A stretch of 64,000 bases of DNA from Streptomyces sp. Ru72 (GTDB lineage: Bacteria; Actinomycetota; Actinomycetes; Streptomycetales; Streptomycetaceae). How positions within the stretch are numbered: the stretch's first letter is position 1; the number at the start of each line of letters is the position of its first letter. Below, piece by piece: positions 1-9,280 of the stretch. The stretch lies in NCBI RefSeq assembly GCF_002920635.1, contig NZ_PQSR01000026.1, positions 1 to 64,000 of the forward strand, read 5' to 3'. A model generated the notes under the pieces. The model did not search any database. It worked only from the letters and a program-made list of their open reading frames with translations, and had not been told where the DNA came from. Both the position numbers and the translations under genes were made by a program.

Positions 1-406
1 AGGTGATCTTGGTGCCCGCCGCCGCGTCGAGTGCCTTGTAGTACGCGCAATCGGGCTTCGGCGGGGTGCCCCAGAGCGGGGACAGGATAGTGAAGGGGGC
101 GCCGGTGCCGAGCTTGTCCGGGACCGACGTGGCGAGGGACGCGAGATCGATCTTGCTGGTGAAACCGGCGGCCGACCCGTACTTCGACGGAATGTCCGGC
201 TTGGCGACCGTGCTGGCGACATACGTCGGGAGCAGCTTGTCCGCGGCCTTGCCCGACGTGGTGCCCTCACGCGAGCCGCTGTCCGAACCGCCGCAGGCGG
301 CGAGCAGTGGCATACCCCCGGCCACTGCTGCGGTGGCGACCGCCGTGGAGGCGAGGAAGCTTCTCCGGCTGGGCCCGGAAGAGGCGGAAGCGGAGTTCGG
401 CGTCAT
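1..406 (-). CDS. Sugar-type ABC transporter substrate-binding lipoprotein, N-terminal part (truncated by window edge)
   Basis: Only the first 135 codons lie in the window; the 3' end is off the left edge. The N-terminus has a twin-arginine motif (Arg14-Arg15, SRRSFL), a hydrophobic stretch and a lipobox LLAAC with lipidated Cys38, so this is an exported, membrane-anchored binding protein of the extracellular solute-binding type. The ATG at 406 is preceded by GAAGGG 8 nt upstream. It diverges from a GH3 glycosidase, and the shared region carries two identical palindromes. The likely ligand is therefore an oligosaccharide cleaved by that enzyme; this is inference from context, since the ligand-binding part is mostly missing. 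Confidence 0.8.
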   Translation of the reverse strand, partial: MTPNSASASSGPSRRSFLASTAVATAAVAGGMPLLAACGGSDSGSREGTTSGKAADKLLPTYVASTVAKPDIPSKYGSAAGFTSKIDLASLATSVPDKLGTGAPFTILSPLWGTPPKPDCAYYKALDAAAGTKIT

Positions 407-544
407 TGCGTCAACCCTTCATGGCGCACCAGGACACCCGGCGGAAGGAGCCGTCGGCTGCGGTGTCTCGAGTGGAACTTGGCTGAGCTGAAGCGGCGGT
501 GACATCGGAGGGAATGGGGACCACACTGAGCGGGCCCTCCGCCG

Positions 545-558
545 TCGAAGCGCTTCGA
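545..558. promoter_or_regulatory. LacI-type operator palindrome, copy 1
   Basis: Perfect palindrome TCGAAGCGCTTCGA. It has the even-spaced central CG and 14-bp symmetry typical of LacI/GalR-family operators, and its CGAA...TTCG arms resemble those I recall for the Streptomyces BxlR regulator of xylobiose genes. It lies 139 bp upstream of the binding-protein start. The regulator gene is not in the window. Confidence 0.65.
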
Positions 559-727
559 TGTTGCTGCGAGGTTAAGTGAACACCTGGGGGCGCACAAGGG
601 TCGCTTCCAAGATTCCTCGCGGGCGGGGAGGCACCGGCTGAACGGATGAGAGGGCTAGGAATCACAGTGAGAGAACGGAGAGGTTGCGTCTGGGTGTCTT
701 GACACGCACCCCGAAGTCGAATGAGCA

Positions 728-741
728 TCGAAGCGCTTCGA
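728..741. promoter_or_regulatory. LacI-type operator palindrome, copy 2
   Basis: Identical copy of TCGAAGCGCTTCGA, ending 35 bp before the GTG start of the GH3 gene and so overlapping or just downstream of its promoter. Two exact copies 183 bp apart in one divergent region could support cooperative binding or DNA looping. Confidence 0.65.
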
Positions 742-776
742 AAGCGCCCGCCGCTCGATCTCCGAAGGATCACCAC

Positions 777-3608
777 GTGACTGCACAGACGCCGCCCGCG
801 CACCCTTTCCGTGATCCGCAGCTGCCGTTCGCGAAGCGCATCGACGACTTGATGGCGCGGCTGACGCTCGATGAGAAGATCTCGTTCCTGCACCAGTTCG
901 CACCCGCCGTCGAGCGCCTCGGCATCGCCGCGTTCCGCACCGGCCAGGAGGCCCTGCACGGAGTGGCGTGGATGGGCCCCGCAACGGTGTTCCCGCAGGC
1001 CGTCGGGCTCGGCGCGACCTGGAACGAGGACCTGGTGCGCCGCGTCGGCGAGGCGGTCTCCAAGGAGGTCCGCGCGATGCGCGCCCGCGACGAACGCGTC
1101 GGTCTCAACGTCTGGGCGCCCACGGTCAACCTGCTGCGCCACCCGCTGTGGGGCCGCAACGAGGAGGGCTACTCGGAGGACCCGCGGCTGACCTCGGCGA
1201 TCGCGACGGCGTACACGCGCGGTCTGCGCGGCGACCATCCGACGTACTGGCGGACCGCCCCGGTCCTCAAGCACTGGCTCGCCCACAACAACGAGACGAA
1301 CCGCGACACGACCTCCTCCTCGGTCCGTCCGCGCGTGCTGCACGAGTACGACCTGCGGGCGTTCCGTGAGGCCGTTCAAGCGGGCTCGGTGGCCGGGGTG
1401 ATGCCCGCCTACAACCTGGTCAACGGCCGCCCCAACCATGTCTCGCCGTATCTGCGCGAGCACCTGCGCCGCTGGAGCGACCAGGAGTTGATGGTCTGCT
1501 CGGACGCGGGCGCGCCGTCCAACCTGGTCGACTCCGAGCACTACTTCGACACGCACGAGGAGGCGACGGCCGCGGCGGTCCAGGCCGGCGTCGACAGCTT
1601 CACCGACCACGGCACGGACAGCTCGACGATCGTCGCGCGGATCAAGGGCGCGCTGGCGAAGGGGCTGCTGAACGAGGAGGACATCGACCAGGCGGTGCGC
1701 CGGCAGCTCTCGGTGCGGTTCCGGCTCGGCGAGTTCGACCCGCGCCTCGACCCGCACGCGGGCACCCGGGACTTCGACACCCCGGCCCATCGGGCGCTCG
1801 CCCTGGAGGCCGCGGAACAGGCGGTCGTGCTGCTGAAGAACGACGGCCTGCTGCCGCTCGCCGACGGTGCGCGCGTCGCGGCGGTCGGGCTGCTGGCCGA
1901 CGAGAGCAAGCTCGACTGGTACAGCGGCACGCTGATCCACCGGTCCACACCGCTGGAGGGCCTGTACGAGCGCTTCGGTGCCGAGCGTGTGGACTTCGCG
2001 GAGGGTGTGGACCGGGTACGTCTGAAGACCACCGCCGGTGCCTATCTGCGGGTGCCCGCGGCCGACGCCGACGACGAGGTGCGCGGCGCCGAGGGCGCCC
2101 TGGACCCGGCGCTGCTCCAGGGCCGCACGGACCTGCCGCCGCTCACCGTCGACGAGCACGGCAGCGAACTCGCGCTGATCGACTGGGGCGAGGGCCTGCT
2201 GACCTTCCGCGCCCCCGACGGGCGGTACCTCTCGGTCGCCGACGACGGGTACGTCCGCGCCTCCGCGGACCAGCCCGGCGGCTGGGTCGTCCAGGAGACG
2301 TTCCGCCTGGAACCCCATGGCAGCGGCCACCTCCTGAAGCACGTCGGCACGGGCGGGTACGTGTCGGTCGCCGCCGACGGCGTGAAGGTTGCCGAGGACC
2401 AGAGGGAAGTCTTCGAACTGGAGGTCATCGAGCGCGGCGAGGACGCGGTCACCCGGGCGGCGGCCGGAGCGGACGTGGTGCTCGTGTTCGCGGGCAACGA
2501 CCCGCACCTGAACGGCCGCGAGACCGAGGACCGTACGACGCTGCGCCTGCCCGGTCACCAGGAGCGCCTGCTGCGCGCGGCCCGCGCCGCGAACCCGCGC
2601 ACCGCGCTGCTGCTGGTGTCCGCATACCCGTACGCGGTCGACTGCGCGGATCTCCCGGCCGTGCTGTGGACCGCGCACGGCGGCCAGGCGGCGGGCACCG
2701 CGCTGGCCCGGGTGCTGTCCGGCGACGTCTCCCCCGCGGGCCGGCTGCCGCAGACCTGGTACGCGGACGACGCGGACCTGCCCGATCTGCTCGACTACGA
2801 CGTGATCGGCAGCCGACAGACGTATCTGTACTTCGAGGGAACGCCGCTGTTCCCGTTCGGGCACGGGCTGTCGTACGCGTCCTTCGCCTACGGCGACCTC
2901 ACGGCACGGGTGGAGGACGGGCGGGTGGCGGTCTCCTTCACCGTGACCAACACGAGCACGCGGGCCGCCGACGAGGTCGCCCAGGTGTACACCCGGGCCG
3001 TCGAACCGTCGGTCCCGCGTCCGCGCCGCGAGCTGGTCGCCCACCGGCGCGTGCACCTGGCGCCCGGCGCCTCGGCCGAGCTGGCCTTCGAGGTGCCGCT
3101 CGGCGCCCTGGAGTTCTGGGACGTGTCGCACGGGCGGTGGCGGATCGAGCCCGGCCCGTACGAGATCCTGGTGGGCTCGTCGAGCGAGGACATCCGGCTG
3201 CGGACGACGATCACACCGCCCGGTGAGCCGGCCGGACCGCGCCCGGTGCGTGAACGGGGCCTGGAGGCCGCCGACTTCGACGAGCAGCGGGGCACGGTGA
3301 TCGTCGACCGCACGAAGGTGTCGGGGGACGCCGTGACGCCCGTCGACGGGGGGACGGGTGAACTGCTCTTCCGGCACTGCGACTTCGCGCACGGGGTGAC
3401 GAGCGTGACGGTGCGCGTCGCCGGCGAGGGCACCGTCGAGCTGTCCCTTGACGGGAGCGGGCCCTCGGCCGTGCTCACGCTCGCCGCGCCCACCGGCCTG
3501 TACGACTACACCACCGTGGACGCCGCGTTCACCGCCTCCGGTGTGCACGACGTCCGCATCGGACTGCGCGGCCCGCTGCGGCTCGCGCACGTCGGCTTCT
3601 CCGGTTGA
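777..3608 (+). CDS. GH3 family beta-glycosidase with inserted fascin-like trefoil and C-terminal CBM6-like domain
   Basis: 943-aa glycoside hydrolase family 3 enzyme hydrolysing terminal sugars from beta-linked oligosaccharides. There is no signal peptide, so it probably acts in the cytoplasm on imported sugars. The N-terminal GH3 barrel contains the nucleophile motif VCSDAG (Asp about 243). The C-terminal GH3 domain is interrupted at about residues 415-555 by a fascin-like beta-trefoil (YLRVPA, RYLSVADDGYV, GGYVSVAADGVKV). The rest of the GH3 domain (TEDRTTLRLPGHQ, HGGQAAGTA, PFGHGLSY) is followed by an FnIII-like domain (about 700-805) and a CBM6-like domain (about 820-943). I chose GTG 777 because GAAGGA lies 7 nt upstream. 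Specificity (beta-glucosidase or beta-xylosidase) cannot be fixed from sequence alone. Confidence 0.85.
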   Translation: MTAQTPPAHPFRDPQLPFAKRIDDLMARLTLDEKISFLHQFAPAVERLGIAAFRTGQEALHGVAWMGPATVFPQAVGLGATWNEDLVRRVGEAVSKEVRAMRARDERVGLNVWAPTVNLLRHPLWGRNEEGYSEDPRLTSAIATAYTRGLRGDHPTYWRTAPVLKHWLAHNNETNRDTTSSSVRPRVLHEYDLRAFREAVQAGSVAGVMPAYNLVNGRPNHVSPYLREHLRRWSDQELMVCSDAGAPSNLVDSEHYFDTHEEATAAAVQAGVDSFTDHGTDSSTIVARIKGALAKGLLNEEDIDQAVRRQLSVRFRLGEFDPRLDPHAGTRDFDTPAHRALALEAAEQAVVLLKNDGLLPLADGARVAAVGLLADESKLDWYSGTLIHRSTPLEGLYERFGAERVDFAEGVDRVRLKTTAGAYLRVPAADADDEVRGAEGALDPALLQGRTDLPPLTVDEHGSELALIDWGEGLLTFRAPDGRYLSVADDGYVRASADQPGGWVVQETFRLEPHGSGHLLKHVGTGGYVSVAADGVKVAEDQREVFELEVIERGEDAVTRAAAGADVVLVFAGNDPHLNGRETEDRTTLRLPGHQERLLRAARAANPRTALLLVSAYPYAVDCADLPAVLWTAHGGQAAGTALARVLSGDVSPAGRLPQTWYADDADLPDLLDYDVIGSRQTYLYFEGTPLFPFGHGLSYASFAYGDLTARVEDGRVAVSFTVTNTSTRAADEVAQVYTRAVEPSVPRPRRELVAHRRVHLAPGASAELAFEVPLGALEFWDVSHGRWRIEPGPYEILVGSSSEDIRLRTTITPPGEPAGPRPVRERGLEAADFDEQRGTVIVDRTKVSGDAVTPVDGGTGELLFRHCDFAHGVTSVTVRVAGEGTVELSLDGSGPSAVLTLAAPTGLYDYTTVDAAFTASGVHDVRIGLRGPLRLAHVGFSG

Positions 3609-3635
3609 GGGTCCGGACCAGGCCGACGGGAGGAA

Positions 3636-3671
3636 GGGGCCCGGCACCGGAAGGCAGCGGTGCCGGGCCCC
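3636..3671. terminator. Terminator between GH3 gene and aldehyde dehydrogenase gene
   Basis: Perfect 14-bp GC-rich inverted repeat (GGGGCCCGGCACCG and its complement) with an 8-nt loop, in the gap between two convergent genes. It can serve both directions. Confidence 0.8.
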
Positions 3672-3686
3672 TTCATGCACGTTCGC

Positions 3687-5132
3687 TCAGAGGGCGAGGC
3701 CGGTCAGGACCAGCACCCGCTCGTAGGTGTAGTCCTCCATCGCGAACCTCACGCCCTCACGCCCGACACCGGACAGCTTGGCACCGCCGTACGGCATCTG
3801 GTCGGCGCGGTAGGACGGCACGTCGCCGATGACCACGCCACCGACCTCGAGGGCCCGGTGGGCGCGGAAGGCGACCTGGAGGTCGTGGGTGAACACGCCC
3901 GCCTGAAGACCGTACTTGGAGTCGTTGACCGCGTCGAACGCCTCGGCCTCGCCATCCACCTTCTGCACGGTGAGAACCGGCCCGAAGACCTCCTCGCAGG
4001 AGATGGTCACACCGGCGGGGACGTCGGTGAGGACGGTCGGCGCGTAGGAGGCGCCGTCCCGCTTGCCCCCGGTGAGCAGCGTGGCGCCCGCGTTCACCGC
4101 CTCGTCGACCCAGGACTCCACGCGCTTCGCGGCGTCCTCGCTGATCAGCGGGCCGACATCGGTCGCACCGTCGGACGGGTCGCCGGTGACCTGGGCCTCG
4201 ACGGCGGCGACGATGCGCGGCAGCAGCCGGTCGTACACCGAGGCGTCGGCGATCACGCGCTGCACGGAGATGCAGGACTGGCCGCCCTGGTAGTTGGAGA
4301 AGGTGGCGATGCGGTTCGCGGCCCAGTCCAGGTCCTCGTCGCTCGCGTAGTCGGCGAGCACGACGGCCGCACCGTTGCCGCCCAGTTCCAGCGTGCAGTG
4401 CTTGCGCGGGACCGAGTCCATGATCGCGTAGCCGACCTTCTCGGAACCGGTGAAGGAGATGACCGGCAGGCGCTCGTCCTGGACGAGGGCGGGCATGCGG
4501 TCGTTGGGGACCGGCAGGATCGACCAGGAGCCGGCGGGCAGCTCGGTCTCGGCGAGCAGCTCGCCGATGATCAGACCGGACAGCGGGGTGGCCGGGGCGG
4601 GCTTGAGGATGATGGGGGCGCCGGCGGCGATGGCCGGGGCGACCTTGTGGGCGCACAGGTTCAGCGGGAAGTTGAACGGCGCGATGCCGAGGACGACGCC
4701 CTTGGGGAAGCGGCGGGTCAGCGCGAGGCGGCCCTGGCCGCCGGCGTCGGTGTCGAGGCGCTGGGCCTCGCCGCCGTTGAAGCGGCGGGCCTCCTCGGCG
4801 GCGAAGCGGAACACGGAGACGGCACGGCCGACCTCACCGCGCGCCCACTTGATGGGCTTGCCGTTCTCGGCGGAGATCAGTTGCGCGATCTCCTCGGTGC
4901 GCTCCGCGAGCCGCCTCGAGACGTGGTCGAGGGCGGCGGCGCGGACGTGGGCCGGGGTGGCGGCGAACTCGTCGCGCACGGCGTGCGCGGCGGCCACGGC
5001 CTCCTCGACCTGCGCCTCGGTCGGGACACTGACCTTTCCGACGAGCCCGCCGTCCCACGGGGAGGTGACGTCGAAGGTGGTCTCACCGGTGACCTGGCGG
5101 CCGGCGAGCCAGAAGGCGTGGGTGGAAGTCAT
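3687..5132 (-). CDS. NAD(P)-dependent aldehyde dehydrogenase
   Basis: 481-aa aldehyde dehydrogenase oxidising an aldehyde to the carboxylic acid. It shows the general-base glutamate context LELGGNGAAVV, the nucleophilic cysteine in QGGQSCISVQ (Cys about 287), the cofactor-site motif IAPFNFPLNLC and the late motif EEVFGPVLTV. It is less similar to the two amine-cluster dehydrogenases in this window than they are to each other, so it may act on another aldehyde such as succinate semialdehyde or a short-chain aldehyde. The PucR regulator gene lies 211 bp upstream in the same orientation. Start ATG 5132 matches the family length. Confidence 0.85.
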   Translation of the reverse strand: MTSTHAFWLAGRQVTGETTFDVTSPWDGGLVGKVSVPTEAQVEEAVAAAHAVRDEFAATPAHVRAAALDHVSRRLAERTEEIAQLISAENGKPIKWARGEVGRAVSVFRFAAEEARRFNGGEAQRLDTDAGGQGRLALTRRFPKGVVLGIAPFNFPLNLCAHKVAPAIAAGAPIILKPAPATPLSGLIIGELLAETELPAGSWSILPVPNDRMPALVQDERLPVISFTGSEKVGYAIMDSVPRKHCTLELGGNGAAVVLADYASDEDLDWAANRIATFSNYQGGQSCISVQRVIADASVYDRLLPRIVAAVEAQVTGDPSDGATDVGPLISEDAAKRVESWVDEAVNAGATLLTGGKRDGASYAPTVLTDVPAGVTISCEEVFGPVLTVQKVDGEAEAFDAVNDSKYGLQAGVFTHDLQVAFRAHRALEVGGVVIGDVPSYRADQMPYGGAKLSGVGREGVRFAMEDYTYERVLVLTGLAL

Positions 5133-5343
5133 AGCGTTCAGTCCCGGCCCTTCCGAGGTTGGCTGGTGCTTGGGGTTGCGTGGTCCACCGTAGGGCGGGG
5201 ACGCCCAGGGGTCGTTTGTCCGGGGAGTAGCACTGCCCGGGCGGGCTTCTACGGGATGTACAGCGGGCGGCACGCAGAGCCGTACGGCGGTGGTGCCGCA
5301 CCGCGGAGTCATACGGCGGTGGTGACGCCGTGCGGTGGCCGCG

Positions 5344-7029
5344 TCACTCCCCCGCCGCAGCCGTGGCCTTGAGCGCGAGCCACAGTTCCATCCGGACGTC
5401 CGGGTCGTCCAGGGAGCGGCCCAGGATCTCCTCGACCCGGCGCATCCGGTAGCGCAGCGTGTGGCGGTGGACGCCGAGGTCGGCGGCCGCCGCGTCCCAC
5501 TGGCCGTGGTGGGACAGCCAGGCCCGCAGCGAGGCGACCAGGTCGCCGCGGCCCGTCGCGTCGTGTTCGCGCAGGGCGCGCAGCAGTCCGTCCGCGAAGG
5601 CGCGTACGGCGTCGTCCTGGAGCAGCGGCAGCACCGACCCGGTCGCCAGTTCCTCGTGCTCGACCAGCGCCCGGCCGCGCCGCCGGGCCACCGAGAGCGC
5701 CTGTTCGGCCTGCTTGTAGGCGGCGGCCGCGGCGATCGGCCCGGCGGGCGCCGACATCCCGACCACCAGTTCGTCCTCGTCGGTGGCCGACTGCTCGCGG
5801 GCGGCGGCCCGGGCCGCCTGGACCGCCGGCGCGTACTCCAGGCAGGCGGCGACGGCAGCGCCCCCGTCGGCGGCGAGGATCACGATCCGGGCCTCCCCCT
5901 CGGGCACGACGAGGACGGCCTCGCCGGAGCGGGCGGCGGCGGACTCCACGGTCTCCACGAGCCCCTCCAGGGGGTCGCCGTCCGTGTCGACCGCCGCCGC
6001 GAGCGCTGCGGCGGTCGGCTGCGCGGTCACCACGCGCGCGTGCCCGTCCGCGTGCGCCCGGGCGGCCGACGCGGACGCCGACTCGGCGACGATCACCCGG
6101 AAAGGCGCGTCCAGGAGGTGGCCGTACAGGTCCCCGGCCACGGCGCGGGCGTGGTCCGGCTGCCCGGCCAGCAGCATGCGCAGCACGGCCGCGCCGATCC
6201 GCTGCTCGGCGGCGTGCAGGGACCGGGAGCGTTCGGTGGTGAGGGTGAGCAGGGCGATGGCGGAGTGCACGGCGTACCGCTCGGCCGTACCCAGCGGGGC
6301 GGCCGTGCCCACGGCGAGCGCGGCGCGCGGACGCCGTCCGGTGCCGAGGGAGTGCAGCTCGACCCGGTCCTCTCCCTTCCCCTCTCCGTTCGACCCGCCG
6401 ACCACGGAGGTGGCCGGCGCGGGCCGCCCCCGCAGGCGCTCGACGTCGGCGGTGAGCCGTGCCGCACGCCGTCCCGCCCACTCGGGCGCGGCGGCGACGA
6501 CGGCTCCGGAGGCGTCGTACAGGGCGGCCCAGCCGTCGACCTGGGCGGCGAGCGCGGCGAGCAGCCCCTCCGGGCCGGCGCTGAGGGCCTGCCTGGTCAG
6601 CTCGCGCTGCGCGGCGAACCCCGCGGTCACGGCCCGGTACTGGTCGGCGGCGATGGCGGCGGAGACGGCCTTGCTGATGGCGAGGAACGGGGTGCGGCGC
6701 GGCACCTCGAGCAGCGGAAGCCCCTCCTCGCGGGCCGCGTCCACGAGGGCCTTGGGGACCTCGTCGTAGTTGACGCCGACGGCGAAGCCGAGGCCGACCA
6801 CGCCCGCGCCCACCAGCCGCTTCACATAGCGGCGCATGACCTCCGGGTCCTCCGCGTCCAGCTTGAGCGCGGTGATCAGGAGCAGCTCGCCGCCCTCCAT
6901 GTAGGGCACGGGGTCGGCGAGTTCGCTGACGTGTGCCCAGCGGACCGGGACGTCCAGGCGGTCCTCGCCCGCGCGCACGGTCAGCTTGAGCGCGGAGTGG
7001 TGCACGAGCGAGGCGAGGGTGAGGGGCAT
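5344..7029 (-). CDS. PucR-family transcriptional regulator
   Basis: 561-aa regulator with an N-terminal PucR (purine catabolism) sensor domain beginning PLTLASLVHHSALKL, a central GGDEF-like/CdaR region and a C-terminal PucR helix-turn-helix (WDAAAADLGVHRHTLRYRMRRVEEILGR). Start ATG 7029 is preferred over the upstream ATG 7071 because the PucR domain begins there and GAAGG precedes it. Members commonly control nitrogen-compound catabolism, which fits the surrounding GABA and amine genes. The aldehyde dehydrogenase just downstream is the nearest candidate target. Confidence 0.85.
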   Translation of the reverse strand: MPLTLASLVHHSALKLTVRAGEDRLDVPVRWAHVSELADPVPYMEGGELLLITALKLDAEDPEVMRRYVKRLVGAGVVGLGFAVGVNYDEVPKALVDAAREEGLPLLEVPRRTPFLAISKAVSAAIAADQYRAVTAGFAAQRELTRQALSAGPEGLLAALAAQVDGWAALYDASGAVVAAAPEWAGRRAARLTADVERLRGRPAPATSVVGGSNGEGKGEDRVELHSLGTGRRPRAALAVGTAAPLGTAERYAVHSAIALLTLTTERSRSLHAAEQRIGAAVLRMLLAGQPDHARAVAGDLYGHLLDAPFRVIVAESASASAARAHADGHARVVTAQPTAAALAAAVDTDGDPLEGLVETVESAAARSGEAVLVVPEGEARIVILAADGGAAVAACLEYAPAVQAARAAAREQSATDEDELVVGMSAPAGPIAAAAAYKQAEQALSVARRRGRALVEHEELATGSVLPLLQDDAVRAFADGLLRALREHDATGRGDLVASLRAWLSHHGQWDAAAADLGVHRHTLRYRMRRVEEILGRSLDDPDVRMELWLALKATAAAGE

Positions 7030-7162
7030 GGGGCCTTCGGATCCTGTGTTCTCTGCGACCGTTGCGATCATCGTGTGATCGTCGTGATCCTTTGGCCGCC
7101 GCGTATGAACGACCTACGCCGATTCTGCCTCACCGTACGGTCGGCGCGTGCCCTGATCCTCG

Positions 7163-9280
7163 TCAGTTCCGTAGATCCACCAGCAGCGGCGGGGCGTGCT
7201 CACCCTTCACATTCGTCACGGAGAGCACCGCGTGCCCCGGCGGCACGGCGTGCGCCAGTTCGGACGCGGACCACCGCTCGCGCTCGACCTGGCGGACGGT
7301 GACCGCGCGCGCGGTCGGCGCGTGGCCGGTGATCACCCGGCGCAGCATGTGCAGGGCCTTGCCCGCCGGGGTCTCGGCGATGATCTGCCGGTCGGTGACG
7401 TCCCGGGTCTCGGTCCACTCCTTGCCCCACACCTCGGCGAAGTCCTGGCCGTCCCAGGGGGTGAGGCCGGACAGCGCCATCCGGCACCCGGCGGCGCCGA
7501 GCAGGGGCCCGCGCAGCGGCCGGGGCACGTCGTCCAGGGTGCGCAGGGTGAGCACGACACCGGCGTTCGCGGACCTGAGCCGCTGGATGCCGCGGACGGC
7601 CTCGGGCGTGACGGCCCCGCTCGCGTCGTCGAGGAGCAGGCAGGCGAAGAGGGACCTGTCCTCTCGGGCGGCGACACTGGCCGTGAACTGGGCGAGCACC
7701 AGGCGCGCGAGAATCCTCGAGGCGTCGGCGTGACCGCGCTCGGGCAGGTCGATGCGGACCCGCACCGGGTGGTCGAGGGCACGCAGCGAGAACGGCCGGG
7801 TCTGGCCGGAAGTGTCGAAGAACTGTGCGAACGCGGGCCGGTCGAGCAGCGCGACCCGGTCGGCGAGCACGCCGCCGACGTCGCCGGGGTGCCGGGACTG
7901 CCGCTCCCGGGCGTCCAGTTCGCGCAGCAGGGCGTCTTGTCCGGTGTCCTTCAGGGCCTTGCGCAGGGCGGCGAGGGGCCCGGGCGCGCCGTCGAGGAGC
8001 TGGCGCAGCTCCGGTACGGACGGGAAGCGGCCGTGGACGGCCCGGTAGGGCCCGAGGAGCTGGGCGAGGACGGTGGCGGAGCGGCGGCTGTCCCCGCCGG
8101 GGTGCGGGTCGGCGAGGTCGCCGACGAGCGCCTCGGCGAGCACGGACGCCGCCTCGTCCGGGTCGGTGGTCCCGCCGTACAGGTCCAGGACGTAGACGGA
8201 TTCGGGGTGTCCGACGCGTACGACGACGTCGTAGGCGTCCGCGGGTCCGAGCCCGGCGCCGGCCGCCCCGACCACGACGACGGCGGCCCGCCCGGTGAGC
8301 GCGTGCAGGCACAGCGACTCGGCGAGCGGCCACACCAGCGAGCTGGTCTTGCCGGACCCGGCGGGCCCCACGGCGACGAGGGAGGTGGCGAGCAGGTCGA
8401 GGCCGAGGGCGAGTCCGCTGCCGCGGTAGGCGTAGGGATTGCGGGGGTCGTCGACGGCGGTGCCGAGCCTGACCTGGCCGGTGAACAGGTCGTGGCGGGC
8501 GAGCCGGGCCGGCAGGTCCCGCTCCCCTGAGGGGTGCGGGCAGGCGGCGGCGCCGTCCTTGAGGACCGCGCCGGTGAACGTGGTCAGGTCGTGCCGCCCG
8601 CTGAGCACGCCCTGCCAGGCGCGGGTGATGCGGGCGTGGTCGACGTCGCGCATCAGCCCGGCGTGCGCGTCGGCGGCGAGCCGGTCGGCGGCCTCGTGCG
8701 CCCCGGCGGCGCGGATCTGGTTGAACCGGGCGGGGTCGTCCTCGGGCGCCGGGGGCTTCTCGGCCACGGGGGCGGCGGCGCGCCAGGCGGGCGGTCCGAA
8801 GCGGCGCCATACCTCGCCCCAGCGGCCGAGCTTGCCGACCGTGAGCATGATCGCGAGGGCGATCACCGTGTAGTAGCCGTACCAGAGGAAGGCGTTGCCG
8901 ACGCGGTCGTTGCTGTGCCGCCAGGAGTCGGGGGTGAACAGCTCCAGCGGTACCACCCACCAGCCGCCGAGGTAGCCGTTCCACAGCAGCGACCAGATCA
9001 GCCAGCCGACCAGGAAGGCGATGAGCGCCCCGCTGAGCAGCTGCCGTGTCGGGGTCCGCTCCGGTTCCTGCTGCGGCCGTGGCCGGTGCCCGAAGCGCCA
9101 CACGCCGGGCAGCGCGGGCGGCCGCGGCGCCCGCAGCCAGGCCAGGAACGCCGAGCCGTCCGGCCGCGGCGGCAGCCCGGGGGCGTGCGCCGGGCGGGGC
9201 GGCACCGGGAGCGGTCCCGCCGGACGCGGCACGGGATTGGCCCGTGTGCTCCGTGCGTCCTGCGTTCCGTCGCTGTCCAT
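7163..9280 (-). CDS. Membrane-anchored VirD4/TraG-like ATPase, chromosomal orphan
   Basis: 705-aa protein. It has a Pro-rich N-terminus, two transmembrane segments (GALIAFLVGWLIWSLLW and YYTVIALAIMLTVG), then a cytoplasmic P-loop ATPase with Walker A GPAGSGKTSS, Walker B-like ACLLLDDAS and a following RSANAGVVLTLRT stretch. This layout resembles type IV coupling proteins (VirD4/TraG/TraD). No relaxase, other type IV component or plasmid gene is nearby, so a conjugative role is unproven. ATG 9280 was chosen because AGGGGG lies 8 nt upstream; the in-frame ATG 9316 has no such site. The gap to pucR is 133 bp. Confidence 0.6.
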   Translation of the reverse strand: MDSDGTQDARSTRANPVPRPAGPLPVPPRPAHAPGLPPRPDGSAFLAWLRAPRPPALPGVWRFGHRPRPQQEPERTPTRQLLSGALIAFLVGWLIWSLLWNGYLGGWWVVPLELFTPDSWRHSNDRVGNAFLWYGYYTVIALAIMLTVGKLGRWGEVWRRFGPPAWRAAAPVAEKPPAPEDDPARFNQIRAAGAHEAADRLAADAHAGLMRDVDHARITRAWQGVLSGRHDLTTFTGAVLKDGAAACPHPSGERDLPARLARHDLFTGQVRLGTAVDDPRNPYAYRGSGLALGLDLLATSLVAVGPAGSGKTSSLVWPLAESLCLHALTGRAAVVVVGAAGAGLGPADAYDVVVRVGHPESVYVLDLYGGTTDPDEAASVLAEALVGDLADPHPGGDSRRSATVLAQLLGPYRAVHGRFPSVPELRQLLDGAPGPLAALRKALKDTGQDALLRELDARERQSRHPGDVGGVLADRVALLDRPAFAQFFDTSGQTRPFSLRALDHPVRVRIDLPERGHADASRILARLVLAQFTASVAAREDRSLFACLLLDDASGAVTPEAVRGIQRLRSANAGVVLTLRTLDDVPRPLRGPLLGAAGCRMALSGLTPWDGQDFAEVWGKEWTETRDVTDRQIIAETPAGKALHMLRRVITGHAPTARAVTVRQVERERWSASELAHAVPPGHAVLSVTNVKGEHAPPLLVDLRN

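Larger units (their letters stand above)
407..776. promoter_or_regulatory. Divergent promoter region between sugar-binding protein and GH3 glycosidase
   Basis: This 370-bp gap has no convincing gene. It must hold the promoters of both flanking genes and contains two copies of one 14-bp palindrome, one nearer each gene. Both genes are therefore probably repressed by the same regulator. Confidence 0.6.

Noticed and set aside
411..3680. Open reading frame of over 1000 codons on the minus strand opposite the GH3 gene
   Set aside because: Its translation is Arg/Val/Gly-rich with no family pattern, and the opposite strand has clear GH3 motifs. Long antisense frames are normal in high-GC DNA.
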